Assembly (NCBI RefSeq): GCF_025666195.1
Contig: NZ_CP102592.1
Location: forward strand, 372,001-436,000
Direction of reading: 5' to 3'
Origin: Xanthomonas sp. CFBP 8443
Lineage (GTDB): Bacteria > Pseudomonadota > Gammaproteobacteria > Xanthomonadales > Xanthomonadaceae
Length of the DNA stretch: 64,000 bases
Below the pieces are notes generated by a model that was given only the letters and a program-made list of their open reading frames with translations, made no database searches and was not told the DNA's origin. Shown one piece after another: positions 8,913-21,139 of the stretch. Position 1 is the stretch's first letter; every line of letters begins with the position of its first letter. Both the position numbers and the translations under genes were made by a program.

Positions 8913-9653
8913 TCAGCCGGCGTCGTCGTCGCGGGTGAACGGCGCCAGCCGCAGCTTGACCCGGTGCTCGACGCCGGCTGGGCAGTGCCCCGGCGCCGGC
9001 CCGCGGAAATAGCTGCGCTGCCAGCCTTCGCGTTTGGCCTCTGGATCGTCCCGCTCCAGATCGTGCAGGAACTGGCCGCGGCTGCGCATCCAGGCCTGGT
9101 AGTCGCGCTCCAGTTCCGGGGTCTGCGACAGCGGCTGCCAGCGCGGCTGCGTCTCGGCCAGTACCCGGCGCTGCACCGGAAAGAAATGGCAGAACGGTTC
9201 GCCGGCGTCGAAGCGCACCCGTCCGGGGCGGGTGAACTGCCAGTTCATGGTGAAGGTATATGGACTCCAGTCGGTTTCGATCAGTCCGGTCAGCCCGGCG
9301 ATGCCGTCCTTGGGCCGGTTGACCGGCGCGGTCACGTACAGATCCACGCCCGGCTCGGTGCGGAACAGGCAGGGCACGTGGAAGGTGAGCACGCCGTAGC
9401 CGAAGTGGCTGACCGCCGGCGCGTGGCCGCCGGCGTCGGCATGGAGGCGGATGTCATCGAGTCCGTTGCCGCCGCTCCACTCGGCCTCGAAGCCGCTCTG
9501 GCACAACAACTCCCAGCCGTGCGCGTTGGCGATGTCCAGCGGCAGGCAGCGGTAGGCGTAGCGCTGGTCGGTGCGGTCCATCCACGGCCGCTCGCGCGGC
9601 GCCGGGCGCACGTCGAGGGTGTGGCCGTCGAGAACGTGGGCGGTGAGCTTCAT
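8913..9653 (-). CDS. DUF6065 family protein
   Basis: A 246-aa cytosolic protein from ATG 9653 ('MKLTAHVLDGHTLDVRPAPRE'); the frame stays open upstream but that part is low-complexity. The pattern 'RERPWMDRTDQRYAYRCLPLDIANAHGWE', with 'GVLTFHVPCLFRT' and 'TMNWQFTRPGRV', matches my memory of a family of about 250-aa proteins, usually labelled DUF6065 and sometimes near specialised-metabolism genes. No catalytic motif is evident and no biochemical function is known to me. It ends 7 bp from the convergent small membrane protein. Confidence 0.7.
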   Translation of the reverse strand: MKLTAHVLDGHTLDVRPAPRERPWMDRTDQRYAYRCLPLDIANAHGWELLCQSGFEAEWSGGNGLDDIRLHADAGGHAPAVSHFGYGVLTFHVPCLFRTEPGVDLYVTAPVNRPKDGIAGLTGLIETDWSPYTFTMNWQFTRPGRVRFDAGEPFCHFFPVQRRVLAETQPRWQPLSQTPELERDYQAWMRSRGQFLHDLERDDPEAKREGWQRSYFRGPAPGHCPAGVEHRVKLRLAPFTRDDDAG

Positions 9654-9848
9654 GGCGGCGGCATCGGCTGAGGACGTGCGCCGAGTGTGACGCGTCGGCG
9701 TCGGCATGGCGACCGGGTGCTGCCGAAGTGTCGGCGCTGCGGTCGGCCGCAGCGTTGCACGCGTTGGGTTGCGGTCGTGCGCGGCCGACGCTGCGAGCGG
9801 TGGCACCGTGCCTGCAGCGCGTGCTGGATCCTGGCGCGAGGGTGCGCG

Positions 9849-11861
<2,013 letters not shown>

Positions 11862-11897
11862 GGTCAGTTGCCTGGAGAAGGGGTGTCGTGTGTTGCT

Positions 11898-11954
11898 CGC
11901 GCAGTTGCAGTTGCAGTTGCAGTTGCAGTTGCTTTGGCTGTTGCTGTTGCCATT
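11898..11954. repeat. Hexamer-type simple repeat next to element copy 1
   Basis: Tandem TTGCAG units, about five in a row, pass into TTGCTT/TTGCTG/TTGCCA variants (GCAACAGC-type on the other strand). They abut the left end of the inverted-end element. The same kind of hexamer drift borders the other three element ends. Confidence 0.85.
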
Positions 11955-12480
11955 GCTTTTGACTTACCGGGTTCCCTTCCGAAGCGGCGGCCATGGCGGG
12001 GAAAAACCCGAAGGGCGGCGCACAGGGATGTGCGCCGTTCGCGGCAGGGGCAGGATGCCCCTTCCGCGAATCCCCGTCATGGACGCGGACCCGGAGCGCG
12101 CAGCGCGGAGGGCGCTAGGCAGGGCGCGCTTTCTTTTGGTTACTTTTCTTTGCGCGAGCAAAGAAAAGTGACTCGCCCAAAGGCGAAAGCTTTGCCTCTG
12201 CCTTTGTGCTGGCACTTGAAGCTTTGAAAGCTTGAAGCAAGAGCAAGAGCTTCCGCTGGCGCGGGTCACTTTTCTTTGCTTGTGCAAAGAAAAGTAACCA
12301 AAAGAAAGCACACCCCGCAGCGCGCCTTCCGCGCTGCGCGCTCCAGGTCCGCAGTCCCAACGGGCATTTTTCGACGGCACATCCATGTGCCGGCGAAAAA
12401 CGTCGCGCATCCTGCGCGCCGCCCTTCGGGTATTCGCCCGCCGGGCCTGCCGCGCCGAGGGGGCCCGGTAAATCAAAAGC
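11955..12480. mobile_element. MITE-like inverted-end element, copy 1 (about 526 bp)
   Basis: Non-coding element whose two ends read inward as similar inverted sequences (consensus GCTTTTGAYTTACCGGG at the left; its complement CCCGGTAAATCAAAAGC at the right). Inside lie two hairpin-forming stretches, each built on CTTTTCTTTGC - short loop - CAAAGAAAAGT, at about 12130-12170 and 12270-12310. It carries no transposase frame. A second copy in opposite orientation lies at 25413-25937. No obvious target-site duplication can be seen because both flanks are simple repeats. Whether it ever moved as a unit is inference. Confidence 0.75.
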
Positions 12481-12540
12481 GAAGCAAGAGCAGGAGCAAC
12501 GGCAACAGCAGGAGCAACGGCAGGAGCAACGGCAGGAGTG
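12481..12540. repeat. Purine-rich hexamer repeats right of element copy 1
   Basis: Runs of GAAGCAAGAGCAGGAGCAACGGCAACAGC-like units, about ten hexamers of pattern (R/A)(G/A)(G/C)AGC. They continue the outward polarity seen at the other element ends. Confidence 0.75.
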
Positions 12541-12613
12541 GAGCCTGCTGCGTGCATGGTGTTTGCGGCGGACATCGGTCGCGCCACGCTGCAAGCCGGG
12601 CGGCAATACCCGC

Positions 12614-14224
<1,611 letters not shown>

Positions 14225-14257
14225 GGCAGGGCCATCGAAAGGAGGAAAGGAAATTCG

Positions 14258-14322
14258 TGTAGGAGCGGCTTTAGCCGCGACGCTTTACCAGAGGATGTGT
14301 CGCGGCTAAAGCCGCTCCTACA
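14258..14322. repeat. REP-like inverted pair between ivd and mccB
   Basis: Two 24-nt units, 14258-14281 and 14299-14322, are exact reverse complements (core GCGGCTTTAGCCGC), separated by 17 bp. The pair can form one long hairpin within the ivd-mccB transcript. The TTTA centre differs from the TTCA centre of most other copies. It could modulate mRNA decay or termination inside the operon (inference). Confidence 0.85.
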
Positions 14323-14330
14323 TGAAGCGC

Positions 14331-15494
14331 TCACTTGGTCCGCTCGAACAATTCGCGGCCGATCAGCATGCGGCGGATCTCCGAGGTGCCGGCGCCGATC
14401 TCGTACAGCTTGGCGTCGCGCCACAGGCGCCCGGTCGGGTAATCGTTGATGTAGCCGTTGCCGCCGAGCACCTGGATCGCCTGGCCGGTGAGCCAGGTCG
14501 CCTTCTCGGCGGCGTACAGGATCGCGCCGGCGGCGTCCTGGCGGGTGGTGCGGCCGGCGTCGCAGGCGCGCGCCACCGCATACACGTAGGCGCGGCAGGC
14601 GTTCAGGCCCACGTACATGTCGGCCAGCTTGCCCTGCATCAGCTGGAAGCTGCCGATCGCCTCGCCGAACTGGCGGCGCTCGTGCACGTACGGCATCACC
14701 ACGTCCATCGCCGCGGCCATCAGCCCCAGCGGGCCGCCGGACAGTACCAGCCGCTCGTAGTCCAGGCCCGACATCAGCACGCGCACGCCGCCGCCGACGC
14801 TGCCCAGCACGTTCTCCACCGGCACCTCGCAGTCCTGGAACACCAGTTCGCAGGTGTTGGAGCCGCGCATGCCGAGCTTGTCCAGCTTCTGCGCGGTGCT
14901 GAAGCCGGGCATGCCCTTCTCGACCAGGAACGCGGTGATGCCGCGCGCGCCGCCGGCCGGGTCGGTCTTGGCGTAGACCACCAGCACGTCGGCGTCCGGA
15001 CCGTTGGTGATCCACATCTTGTTGCCGTTGAGCACGTAGCGGTCGCCGCGCAGCTCGGCGCGCAGCTTCATCGAGACCACGTCCGAACCGGCGCCCGGTT
15101 CGCTCATCGCCAGCGCACCGACGTGCTCGCCGCTGCACAGCCGGGGCAGGTAGCGCGCCTTCTGCGCGTCGCTGCCGTTCTTGCGCAGCTGGTTCACGCA
15201 CAGGTTCGAATGCGCGCCGTAGGACAGGCCGATCGCGCCGGAGGCGCGCGAGATCTCCTCCATCGCCACCACGTGCGCCAGGTAGCCCATCGCGCTGCCG
15301 CCGTATTCCTCTTCCACGGTCAGCCCGAGCAGGCCCTGCTCGCCGAGCTTGCGCCACAGCGGTGCCGGGAACGCGTTGTCGCGATCGGCCTGCTCGGCCA
15401 GCGGCGCGATCTCGCGCGCGGCGAACGCGGCCACCGTGTCGCGCAGCAGGTCGATGTCCTCGCCCAGTTCGAAATTCAACGACGGCATCAACAT
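14331..15494 (-). CDS. ivd: Isovaleryl-CoA dehydrogenase
   Basis: FAD-dependent acyl-CoA dehydrogenase (LiuA) that oxidises isovaleryl-CoA in leucine degradation, 387 aa. Visible signatures are '[17 protein letters not shown]', '[15 protein letters not shown]' (flavin and substrate contacts) and '[15 protein letters not shown]', whose Glu is the catalytic base at the position peculiar to isovaleryl-CoA dehydrogenases. The C-terminal '[33 protein letters not shown]' region is also typical. The open frame extends to 15629, but ATG 15494 ('[13 protein letters not shown]') matches the family start. It is divergent from a TetR regulator across 137 bp and is the first gene of ivd-mccB-mccA. Confidence 0.94.
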   Translation of the reverse strand: MLMPSLNFELGEDIDLLRDTVAAFAAREIAPLAEQADRDNAFPAPLWRKLGEQGLLGLTVEEEYGGSAMGYLAHVVAMEEISRASGAIGLSYGAHSNLCVNQLRKNGSDAQKARYLPRLCSGEHVGALAMSEPGAGSDVVSMKLRAELRGDRYVLNGNKMWITNGPDADVLVVYAKTDPAGGARGITAFLVEKGMPGFSTAQKLDKLGMRGSNTCELVFQDCEVPVENVLGSVGGGVRVLMSGLDYERLVLSGGPLGLMAAAMDVVMPYVHERRQFGEAIGSFQLMQGKLADMYVGLNACRAYVYAVARACDAGRTTRQDAAGAILYAAEKATWLTGQAIQVLGGNGYINDYPTGRLWRDAKLYEIGAGTSEIRRMLIGRELFERTK

Positions 15495-15594
15495 GGCGGG
15501 CGGGCTCCGAAAGGCGGGCGTGCGGCGGATGGGGCGCCTAGAATCCAGGCGGCGCCGGGGAATGGACGCCAGCGTAGCCGGGAACGGCAAAGAA

Positions 15595-15620
15595 GTGAAC
15601 AATAATTCATTAATTGAACC
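15595..15620. promoter_or_regulatory. AT-rich dyad, candidate operator of the TetR regulator
   Basis: A rare AT-rich island between ivd and the TetR gene holds alternating TGAA and TTCA half-sites: TGAA-N6-TTCA (15596-15609 region) and TTCA-N5-TGAA (15607-15619). This is the arrangement expected for a TetR dimer site overlapping both divergent promoters. No experimental support. Confidence 0.5.
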
Positions 15621-15631
15621 TAGAATCACCC

Positions 15632-16249
15632 ATGGCCTACAAACGCTCCGCGCTGATGGAAGAACGCCTTGCCGGCAACCGCCAGCGGATCCTGCTGGCG
15701 GCGCGCCGGCTGGTCGCCGCGGGCGGCTTCCGCGGCGCGCCGGTGACCGCGGTAGCGGCCGAGGCGGGGGTGTCCACCGGGCTGATCTACCGCCACTTCC
15801 CGTCCAAGGCCGAGCTGTTCGTCGAAGTGCTGACCGCGGCGGTGGACTACGAACTGGCGATCCTGCGCGGCATCGCCGCCGAACCGGCGCCGGCGGCGCA
15901 GCGCCTGCGCGCGGCGATCGCCTCGTTCGTGCGCCGCGCGCTGGCCGGGCCGGGGCTGGCCTACGCCTTCATCGCCGAACCGGTGGAGCCGGAGGTGGAC
16001 GCCGAGCGCATCCGCTGCCGGCGCCTGTTCGGCGATCTGTTCAAGGGCATCCTCGCCGACGGCGTGGCCGCGGGCGAATTCCCGGCGCAGGACCTGGACG
16101 CCGCAGCCGCCTGCCTTGTCGGCGCCTACACCGAGGCCCTGGTCGGGCCGACCGCGCCCAGCCGCGACGGCCCGCGCGACAGCGAACGCCTGGTCGAGGC
16201 GGTGTGCGGTTTCTGCCTGCGCGCGGTCGGCAGTGCGCCGTCGCCGTAG
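15632..16249 (+). CDS. TetR/AcrR family regulator, probably of the leucine catabolic genes
   Basis: A 205-aa DNA-binding repressor. An N-terminal helix-turn-helix at about residues 15-60 ('[25 protein letters not shown]', then '[19 protein letters not shown]') is followed by an all-helical ligand-binding domain (about 75-200). ATG 15632 is chosen; a TTG at 15614 would add six residues. Its divergent placement from ivd suggests it controls ivd-mccB-mccA and its own gene, with an acyl-CoA or branched-chain intermediate as ligand. In Pseudomonas the corresponding regulator LiuR is MerR-type, so this would be an unrelated replacement (inference). Confidence 0.88.
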   Translation: MAYKRSALMEERLAGNRQRILLAARRLVAAGGFRGAPVTAVAAEAGVSTGLIYRHFPSKAELFVEVLTAAVDYELAILRGIAAEPAPAAQRLRAAIASFVRRALAGPGLAYAFIAEPVEPEVDAERIRCRRLFGDLFKGILADGVAAGEFPAQDLDAAAACLVGAYTEALVGPTAPSRDGPRDSERLVEAVCGFCLRAVGSAPSP

Positions 16250-16637
16250 CGGCGCTTGCGAGCCATGTTCGGCGGGTGCGAAGAGATGGTCGGTGTACGG
16301 GCTTGGCGTGGAGTAGCCAATGCCGCGTGCCCCGCTCGATGCATCCGACTGCGATGCGGGAGTGCGCCGTGCGAGGGTTCGGCGTCGAAGGCATTCGACG
16401 TCGGAAGGTCTGCCGCTCCGTTCGTCGCGGCTGAAGCCGCGCCTACAGAAGTGCGATTGTCGGTCGGCTGCGGCGTGGTCGCAGCTGTGATGGCGGTGGC
16501 GTCGCGCGCCCGACTGCTGCGATGCAGCACGCATCGGCTGCGATTCGTCGCGTCGCTGGGGCTGCCGTGCGCGGCAAACGCTGGCTATACTCGGCCGCGT
16601 AGCAGTGGTCGGTCTCCACGTGCCAAAGGGGTGTGAT
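16250..16637. other. Intergenic region with one REP-like unit
   Basis: About 390 bp between the TetR gene and a cytochrome gene. It contains a single REP-like unit at 16424-16448 (GCGGCTGAAGCCGC core). A TATACT hexamer at 16586-16591 is a possible -10 box for the cytochrome gene, although the -35 (TGCCGT at 16563) is poor. No gene seen. Confidence 0.5.
16424..16448. repeat. Single REP-like palindromic unit
   Basis: GTCGCGGCTGAAGCCGC followed by GCCTACAG, the reverse-orientation form of the common unit, standing alone without a partner. Confidence 0.8.
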
Positions 16638-17156
16638 GTGCGGAATTACGACCTCGAATTTCTCAAGCGGTTCTCGTTGGTGATCGGCCTGCTGGTCCTG
16701 ATCACCATCGGCTTGATCGTGTTCGCGGCCTACCTGCAGCGGGCGATCCCGCCGGAGGTGTCGCCGGTGGCGCTCAAGCGCACCGAGGAACGCATCGCGC
16801 CGTCGGGCGCGGTCTATGCCGGCAGCACCGGCGCCGCGGCGCAGGCCGCCGCGCAGGCGGCGGCGCTGGCCAAGGCGTCGGCGCAGGTCGCCTACGGCGG
16901 CACCACCGACGGCAAGGTGATCTTCGACAGCCTGTGCACCGCCTGCCATACCACCGGCGTCGGCAAGGCGCCGACCCTGGACCATTCGCATTGGGACGCG
17001 CGCATCGCGCAAGGCAAGGACACGCTGTACAAGCACGCGATCGAGGGCTACACCGGCCCCGACGGCGGGATCATGCCGCCCAAGGGCGGCAATCCGGCGC
17101 TCAGCGAAGCGCAGGTCCACGCCACGGTCGACTGGATGCTGGCCAACCTGAAATAA
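16638..17156 (+). CDS. Membrane-anchored cytochrome c5 family protein
   Basis: A 172-aa periplasmic c-type cytochrome held by an N-terminal membrane helix at about residues 10-33 ('FSLVIGLLVLITIGLIVFAA'). An Ala/Gln-rich linker leads to one haem domain (about 95-172) with the haem-binding motif C-T-A-C-H and a later 'GGIMPPKGGNPALSE' whose Met is the likely sixth ligand. GTG 16638 is chosen because AAGGGG at 16626-16631 sits seven bases upstream and the product then starts directly before the anchor; the upstream codons look non-coding. It probably shuttles electrons to a terminal oxidase or reductase. Confidence 0.87.
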   Translation: MRNYDLEFLKRFSLVIGLLVLITIGLIVFAAYLQRAIPPEVSPVALKRTEERIAPSGAVYAGSTGAAAQAAAQAAALAKASAQVAYGGTTDGKVIFDSLCTACHTTGVGKAPTLDHSHWDARIAQGKDTLYKHAIEGYTGPDGGIMPPKGGNPALSEAQVHATVDWMLANLK

Positions 17157-17254
17157 TCCGCAGGCCCGGTCCATGCGGGTTGCAGCGCCGCCTCCGGGCG
17201 GCGCGTTCGTATTCGATGCCGGCTCCGCGCCGGCGAGCTAAGGAGAGTGATCGC

Positions 17255-18982
17255 ATGCGCGTACTGCCCCCGTTGTTGTCGTTGTTGCTGGTTGCCGGCG
17301 CACCCGCCGCCTACGCCCTGTCGCCGCCGCAGATGGTCCCGATCGGGCAGTTGCGGCCGGCCGATAGCGGGCAGAACGTGGTCTTCGAAGGCGTGGTCAC
17401 CGCGCGCGTGGAAGCCGGTGGTGGCGGCTATCTGGTGCAGGACGCCGGCGATGGCGATCCGCTCACCGCCGATGCGCTGCTGGTGCACGGCGACGCCGAT
17501 GCCGCGCTGGCGCCGGGCGACCGGGTGCGGGTATGGGGCGAACTGGCGCCGCGGCGCGCGGCCAGCCAGACGTCCGCCGGCACGGCGTTCGCCGGGCGCA
17601 GCGTGCGCGAGGCCGGGCACACTGTGCTGGCGCGCGCGCAGCCTTTGCCGTTGCAGGCGCTGGACGCTGCCCCGGCCGACTGGTCGGCGCTGGCCGGCAT
17701 GCGCGTGCGCATCGATGCGCCGCTGACCGTGGTCGACACCGATGCGCTGGCCAAGGCCGGCGAGCTCGGCGTCGCCTTCGGCGGGCGCCTGTGGCAGCCC
17801 AGCGAAATCGCCGCGCCCGGCAGCGCCGAACTGGCCGCGGCGGTCGCCGACAACGCGCAGCGCCTGCTGCGCCTGGGGGAGACCGGCACGCATGCGCCCG
17901 ACAGCCTGCCCGCGTACCTGGGCACGGGCGAAGCCGCCGTTGCGCCGCGTGCCGGGGCGACGCTGCAGGGCGTGGAAGGCATCGTCGGCGGCGTGGTCGA
18001 TGGCGCCGCGCGGCTGTATCCGACCGCGCCGTTGCAGCTGACCCCGCCGCCGGCGCCGGCCACGCCGCAGGTCGCCGGCACGCTGCGCGTGGCCGCGTTC
18101 AACCTGGAGAACTTCTTCAACGGCGATGGCCGCGGCGGCAGTTTCCCGACCCTGCGCGGCGCGCGCACCGCGGCCGAATTCCAGGCGCAGCTGGCCAAGC
18201 TGGTCGCCACCATTCGCCCGCTGCAGGCCGACGTCGCCGCGTTGATGGAACTGGAGAACGACGGCTACGGACCGACCTCGGCGATCGCCACGCTGGTGAC
18301 CGCGCTCAATGCCGGCGACGGCGGCGACTGGCGTTTCGTCGATGTCGGGCGCGGCCCGGGCGACAACCCGATCCGGGTCGGCCTGATCTACCGCGCCTCG
18401 CGGGTCAGCCCGGTCGGCAAGCCGGCGGTGCTGGAAGGCGGCCCGTTCGCCGCGCACAGCCGGGTGCCGCTGGCGCAGGCGTTCCGGCGCGGCAGCGGGC
18501 AGCCGTTCGTGGTCGTCGCCAACCATTTCAAGTCCAAGGGTTGCGGCGAGGCGGCCGCCGACGATGCCGATCGTGGCGACGGCCAGGGCTGCTGGAACGC
18601 CACCCGCACCGAGTCGGCGCGGCGCCTGGACGCCTGGCTGCGCACCGATCCGACCGGCAGCGGCAGCACCGCCAGCGTGCTGCTCGGCGACTTCAACGCC
18701 TACGCGATGGAAGACCCGCTGCGCCTGCTGCGCGACGCCGGCTGGCGCGATGCGCTGGCGCAGGCGCATGTCGAGCAGCCCTACAGCTTCGTCTACCGTG
18801 GCCTCAGCGGCCGCCTCGACCACGCCCTGCTGAGCCCGGCGCTGGCGCCGCTGCTGCGCGGCGCCACCGAATGGCACGTCAATGCGGACCTGCCGGAACA
18901 AGACGGTTACCGCGCGCGCAACCTGCCCGGGCCGTGGCGCAGCTCCGATCACGATCCGTTGCTGCTGGGTTTTGAGCTTTGA
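17255..18982 (+). CDS. Secreted endonuclease/exonuclease/phosphatase-family nuclease (ExeM/NucH-like)
   Basis: A 575-aa exported nuclease with a signal peptide (about residues 1-22, cleavage after 'AYA'). An OB-fold-like N-terminal region (about 30-150, 'NVVFEGVVTARVEAGGGGYLVQD') is typical of large extracellular nucleases of the ExeM/NucH type. The EEP catalytic domain (about 275-575) shows 'VAAFNLENFFNGDG', 'ALMELENDGYG' (metal Glu), 'NHFKSKGCG', 'LLGDFNAYAMED' and the terminal 'SSDHDPLLLGF' with the catalytic Asp-His. ATG 17255 follows AAGGAGAG. Such enzymes degrade extracellular DNA for phosphate or biofilm remodelling; the substrate here is inferred. Confidence 0.88.
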   Translation: MRVLPPLLSLLLVAGAPAAYALSPPQMVPIGQLRPADSGQNVVFEGVVTARVEAGGGGYLVQDAGDGDPLTADALLVHGDADAALAPGDRVRVWGELAPRRAASQTSAGTAFAGRSVREAGHTVLARAQPLPLQALDAAPADWSALAGMRVRIDAPLTVVDTDALAKAGELGVAFGGRLWQPSEIAAPGSAELAAAVADNAQRLLRLGETGTHAPDSLPAYLGTGEAAVAPRAGATLQGVEGIVGGVVDGAARLYPTAPLQLTPPPAPATPQVAGTLRVAAFNLENFFNGDGRGGSFPTLRGARTAAEFQAQLAKLVATIRPLQADVAALMELENDGYGPTSAIATLVTALNAGDGGDWRFVDVGRGPGDNPIRVGLIYRASRVSPVGKPAVLEGGPFAAHSRVPLAQAFRRGSGQPFVVVANHFKSKGCGEAAADDADRGDGQGCWNATRTESARRLDAWLRTDPTGSGSTASVLLGDFNAYAMEDPLRLLRDAGWRDALAQAHVEQPYSFVYRGLSGRLDHALLSPALAPLLRGATEWHVNADLPEQDGYRARNLPGPWRSSDHDPLLLGFEL

Positions 18983-18984
18983 AG

Positions 18985-19182
18985 GCCGGGATTCGGGATT
19001 CGGGATTTGGGGATTCGTTGAAGCGGAGCGCTGCGATCTGCGCCGGGTGCAGCTGCGTTTAGCGGGGCTTTCGGAATAGCGGACTGCGCTGCCGGGTCGG
19101 TCCTGATGCGCAAGGAGAAGCGCGGTCTCTCAGATCGCGAGCCCCGCTTTTACCAATCCCGAATCCCGAATTCCCAATCCCG
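18985..19182. repeat. Inverted pair of GGGATTC heptamer repeats
   Basis: Left block 18985-19016 has about four units of GGGATTC/GGGATTT. The right block 19153-19182 is the reverse complement form (GAATCCC units), preceded by CCCCGCTTTTACCAATCCC. The blocks enclose about 135 bp of non-coding DNA between the nuclease and the MerC-like gene. Similar pairs occur at 35702-35892 and, with a GGGACTC unit, around purU. Confidence 0.8.
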
Positions 19183-19183
19183 G

Positions 19184-19564
19184 CTACCCGTGCCGATGTC
19201 CGTTGCGCCGCCAGTTCCACAGGTGCGCGCTCGCCAGCAGCAGGCTGCCGGCCACGGTGGCCGGGGTCTCGGCCTGCGCGCTGGGGAATCCGCTCGCGCC
19301 GGCCAGCAATCCGCACAGGCCCAGCGCGGCCATCGCCCACAGCGGCCACGGCAGCGGCCGTTGCCGCTGCGCGCGCCATAGCGCCAGTCCGGCCAGCGGC
19401 AGCGCCAGCATCACGAACAGCCCATGCACCCATTCGGCCTGCGCCCAGATGCCGAACAGCGGCAGCGCCGCGGCCAGCAGCGGCAAAGCCAGGCAATGCA
19501 GCAGGCACAGCCCGGACAGGAGCACGGCGGAGGCATCGAAGAACGGCGGGGGCAGGGTTTTCAT
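19184..19564 (-). CDS. MerC-domain integral membrane protein
   Basis: A 126-aa inner-membrane protein with four hydrophobic segments (about residues 11-32, 36-60, 72-92 and 95-112). The first contains the cysteine pair C20-x3-C24 in 'SGLCLLHCLALPLL', the metal-handling position in MerC mercury transporters. The C-terminus ends 'NWRRNGHRHG', with possible metal-binding His. There is no mer operon here. It is divergent from a COG0523 zinc GTPase and shares with it a Zur-box-like palindrome, so a role in zinc uptake or handling under zinc limitation is more likely than mercury resistance (inference). Confidence 0.8.
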   Translation of the reverse strand: MKTLPPPFFDASAVLLSGLCLLHCLALPLLAAALPLFGIWAQAEWVHGLFVMLALPLAGLALWRAQRQRPLPWPLWAMAALGLCGLLAGASGFPSAQAETPATVAGSLLLASAHLWNWRRNGHRHG

Positions 19565-19582
19565 GGACGGCGCTCCGGCATT

Positions 19583-19605
19583 GAAGTGTTATATAGTAAC
19601 ATTTC
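19583..19605. promoter_or_regulatory. Zur-box-like palindrome between merC-like and zigA-like genes
   Basis: A 23-bp AT-rich inverted repeat: TGTTA-TATAG-TAACA at the centre, flanked by GAAG on the left and TTTC on the right. It agrees closely with the gammaproteobacterial Zur consensus (GAAATGTTAT ... ATAACATTTC). It lies 18 bp from the merC-like start and 21 bp from the GTPase start, so zinc-loaded Zur could repress both divergently. Confidence 0.8.
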
Positions 19606-19626
19606 TCCCGCCACGTCCAAGCCGCC

Positions 19627-20952
19627 ATGCCACTGCCCGCCGCGCTCGACCGCCGCCTTCCCGTCACCGTCCTGTCCGGCTTCCTCGGCGCCGGCAAGAC
19701 CACCTTGCTCAACCGCGTGCTGCGCAACCGCGACGGCCGCCGCGTGGCGGTGATCGTCAACGACATGAGCGAGATCAACATCGATGCCGCGCTGATCCGC
19801 GACGGCGGCGCCGCGCTCAGCCGCACCGAAGAGACCCTGGTCGAGTTCAGCAACGGCTGCATCTGCTGCACGCTGCGCGAGGACCTGCGCCAGGAGGTGC
19901 AGCGCCTGGCCGACAGCGGCCGCTACGACTACCTGCTGATCGAATCCACCGGCATTTCCGAGCCGATGCCGGTCGCCGCCACCTTTGCGGTGCGCGACGA
20001 ACACGGCCGCAGCCTGGCCGACGTGGCGCGGCTGGACACCATGCTCACCGTGGTCGACGGGGTGAACTTCCTGCGCGATTTCGGCTCGTCAGAGCGCCTG
20101 GCCGAGCGCGGCCTGCAGGTCGGCGCCGACGACGATCGCGGCCTGGTCAACCTGCTGGTGGAGCAGATCGAATTCGCCGACGTGCTCGTGATCGGCAAGT
20201 GCGACCTGGCGAGCGCAGACACGGTGGCGCGCACCCACGCCGTGCTGCGCGCGCTCAACCGCGACGCGCGCATCGTCGAGGCCCGCGATGGCGACGTGCC
20301 GTTGGCGCTGGTGCTGGACACCGGCCGCTTCGATTTCGTGCGCGCGCAGCTGGCGCCGGGCTGGATGCAGGCGTTGCGCGGCGAACACGCGCCGGAGACC
20401 GAGCAGTTCGATATCGGCAGCTTCGTCTACCGCGCACGGCGCCCGTTCCATCCGCTGCGTTTCGCGCGGCTGGCGCAGCGTGGCCTGCGCGACGTGATCC
20501 GCAGCAAGGGCTTCTTCTGGCTGGCCAGCCGCATGGACTGGGTCGGCGAACTGTCCATCGTCGGCGCGGCCACCCAGACCCAGGCGGCCGGCTTCTGGTA
20601 CGCCGCGCGCGAACGCGTGGAGCAGGGCCTGCTGGACACGCCGCTGCCGTTGCCGCCGCGCCCGCTGCCGTACACCGAGCTGGGCTGGCAACGGCAGCAC
20701 AACGCATGCTGGAGCGCACCGCCGCCGCAGGCCGAGGAGGTGGGCGACGCGCGCGAGTACGCGGCGCTGCGCGCGCTGTGGCATCCGTTGTGGGGCGACC
20801 GCCGCCAGGAGCTGGCGCTGATCGGCGTCGGCCTGGACGAGGCGCGGGTGCGCGCCGAACTCGACGCCTGCCTGCTCGACGACGCGGAACTGGGACGCGG
20901 TCCACTGGCCTGGCAGGCGCTGGCCGATCCGTTTCCGGTGTGGCGGCGCTGA
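19627..20952 (+). CDS. zigA: COG0523 family GTPase, ZigA-type zinc chaperone
   Basis: A cytosolic G3E-family metal-chaperone GTPase, 441 aa. The N-terminal G domain has Walker A '[12 protein letters not shown]' (residues 18-29), Walker B-like '[11 protein letters not shown]' and 'VIGKCDL'. The COG0523 metal-binding CxCC motif is C78-I-C80-C81. The C-terminal CobW_C domain (about 285-430) starts around '[17 protein letters not shown]'. Length and a Zur-box-like site 21 bp upstream place it with ZigA/YeiR-like proteins that deliver zinc to client enzymes during zinc starvation. Nickel or cobalt subfamilies lack this Zur context. Start ATG 19627 is unambiguous. Confidence 0.88.
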   Translation: MPLPAALDRRLPVTVLSGFLGAGKTTLLNRVLRNRDGRRVAVIVNDMSEINIDAALIRDGGAALSRTEETLVEFSNGCICCTLREDLRQEVQRLADSGRYDYLLIESTGISEPMPVAATFAVRDEHGRSLADVARLDTMLTVVDGVNFLRDFGSSERLAERGLQVGADDDRGLVNLLVEQIEFADVLVIGKCDLASADTVARTHAVLRALNRDARIVEARDGDVPLALVLDTGRFDFVRAQLAPGWMQALRGEHAPETEQFDIGSFVYRARRPFHPLRFARLAQRGLRDVIRSKGFFWLASRMDWVGELSIVGAATQTQAAGFWYAARERVEQGLLDTPLPLPPRPLPYTELGWQRQHNACWSAPPPQAEEVGDAREYAALRALWHPLWGDRRQELALIGVGLDEARVRAELDACLLDDAELGRGPLAWQALADPFPVWRR

Positions 20953-21039
20953 GGCTGCCGGGACTGCCGGCATTTCTGGTTCGCTTGCCTGTTCATCGGC
21001 TACGAACCATCCCCACATGCAGGCCTTCGCGCTTCGTTT

Positions 21040-21116
21040 TGTCGCGGCTGAAGCCGCTCCTACAGGGGGCCGGGCGCCGGATGGGTGCACTGTAGGAGCG
21101 GCTTCAGCCGCGACAG
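21040..21116. repeat. REP-like inverted pair between convergent genes
   Basis: Units at 21040-21065 and 21090-21116 are reverse complements with the core GCGGCTTCAGCCGC, spaced 24 bp apart. They lie between the 3' ends of zigA and the DMT transporter gene, a suitable place for a bidirectional transcript-end structure. Confidence 0.85.
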
Positions 21117-21139
21117 AATCCGTGGCGCACGCGCCACCG

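Larger units (their letters stand above)
11862..12613. other. Repeat-filled gap between mccB and mccA
   Basis: About 750 bp without a credible gene inside what is otherwise a leucine-degradation operon. It is made of hexamer repeats, one 526-bp inverted-end element (11955-12480) and more hexamer repeats. An enoyl-CoA hydratase (methylglutaconyl-CoA hydratase, LiuC) is found at this kind of position in several proteobacterial liu operons, but I see no remnant of one here. Confidence 0.7.

Noticed and set aside
11955..12480. Idea of an insertion sequence with its own transposase
   Set aside because: No frame in the element has transposase motifs; it is too short and hairpin-rich, so a MITE-like label is safer.
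19184..19564. Mercury resistance operon
   Set aside because: Only the MerC-like membrane protein is present; there is no merR, merT, merP or merA, and a Zur-box-like site suggests zinc.
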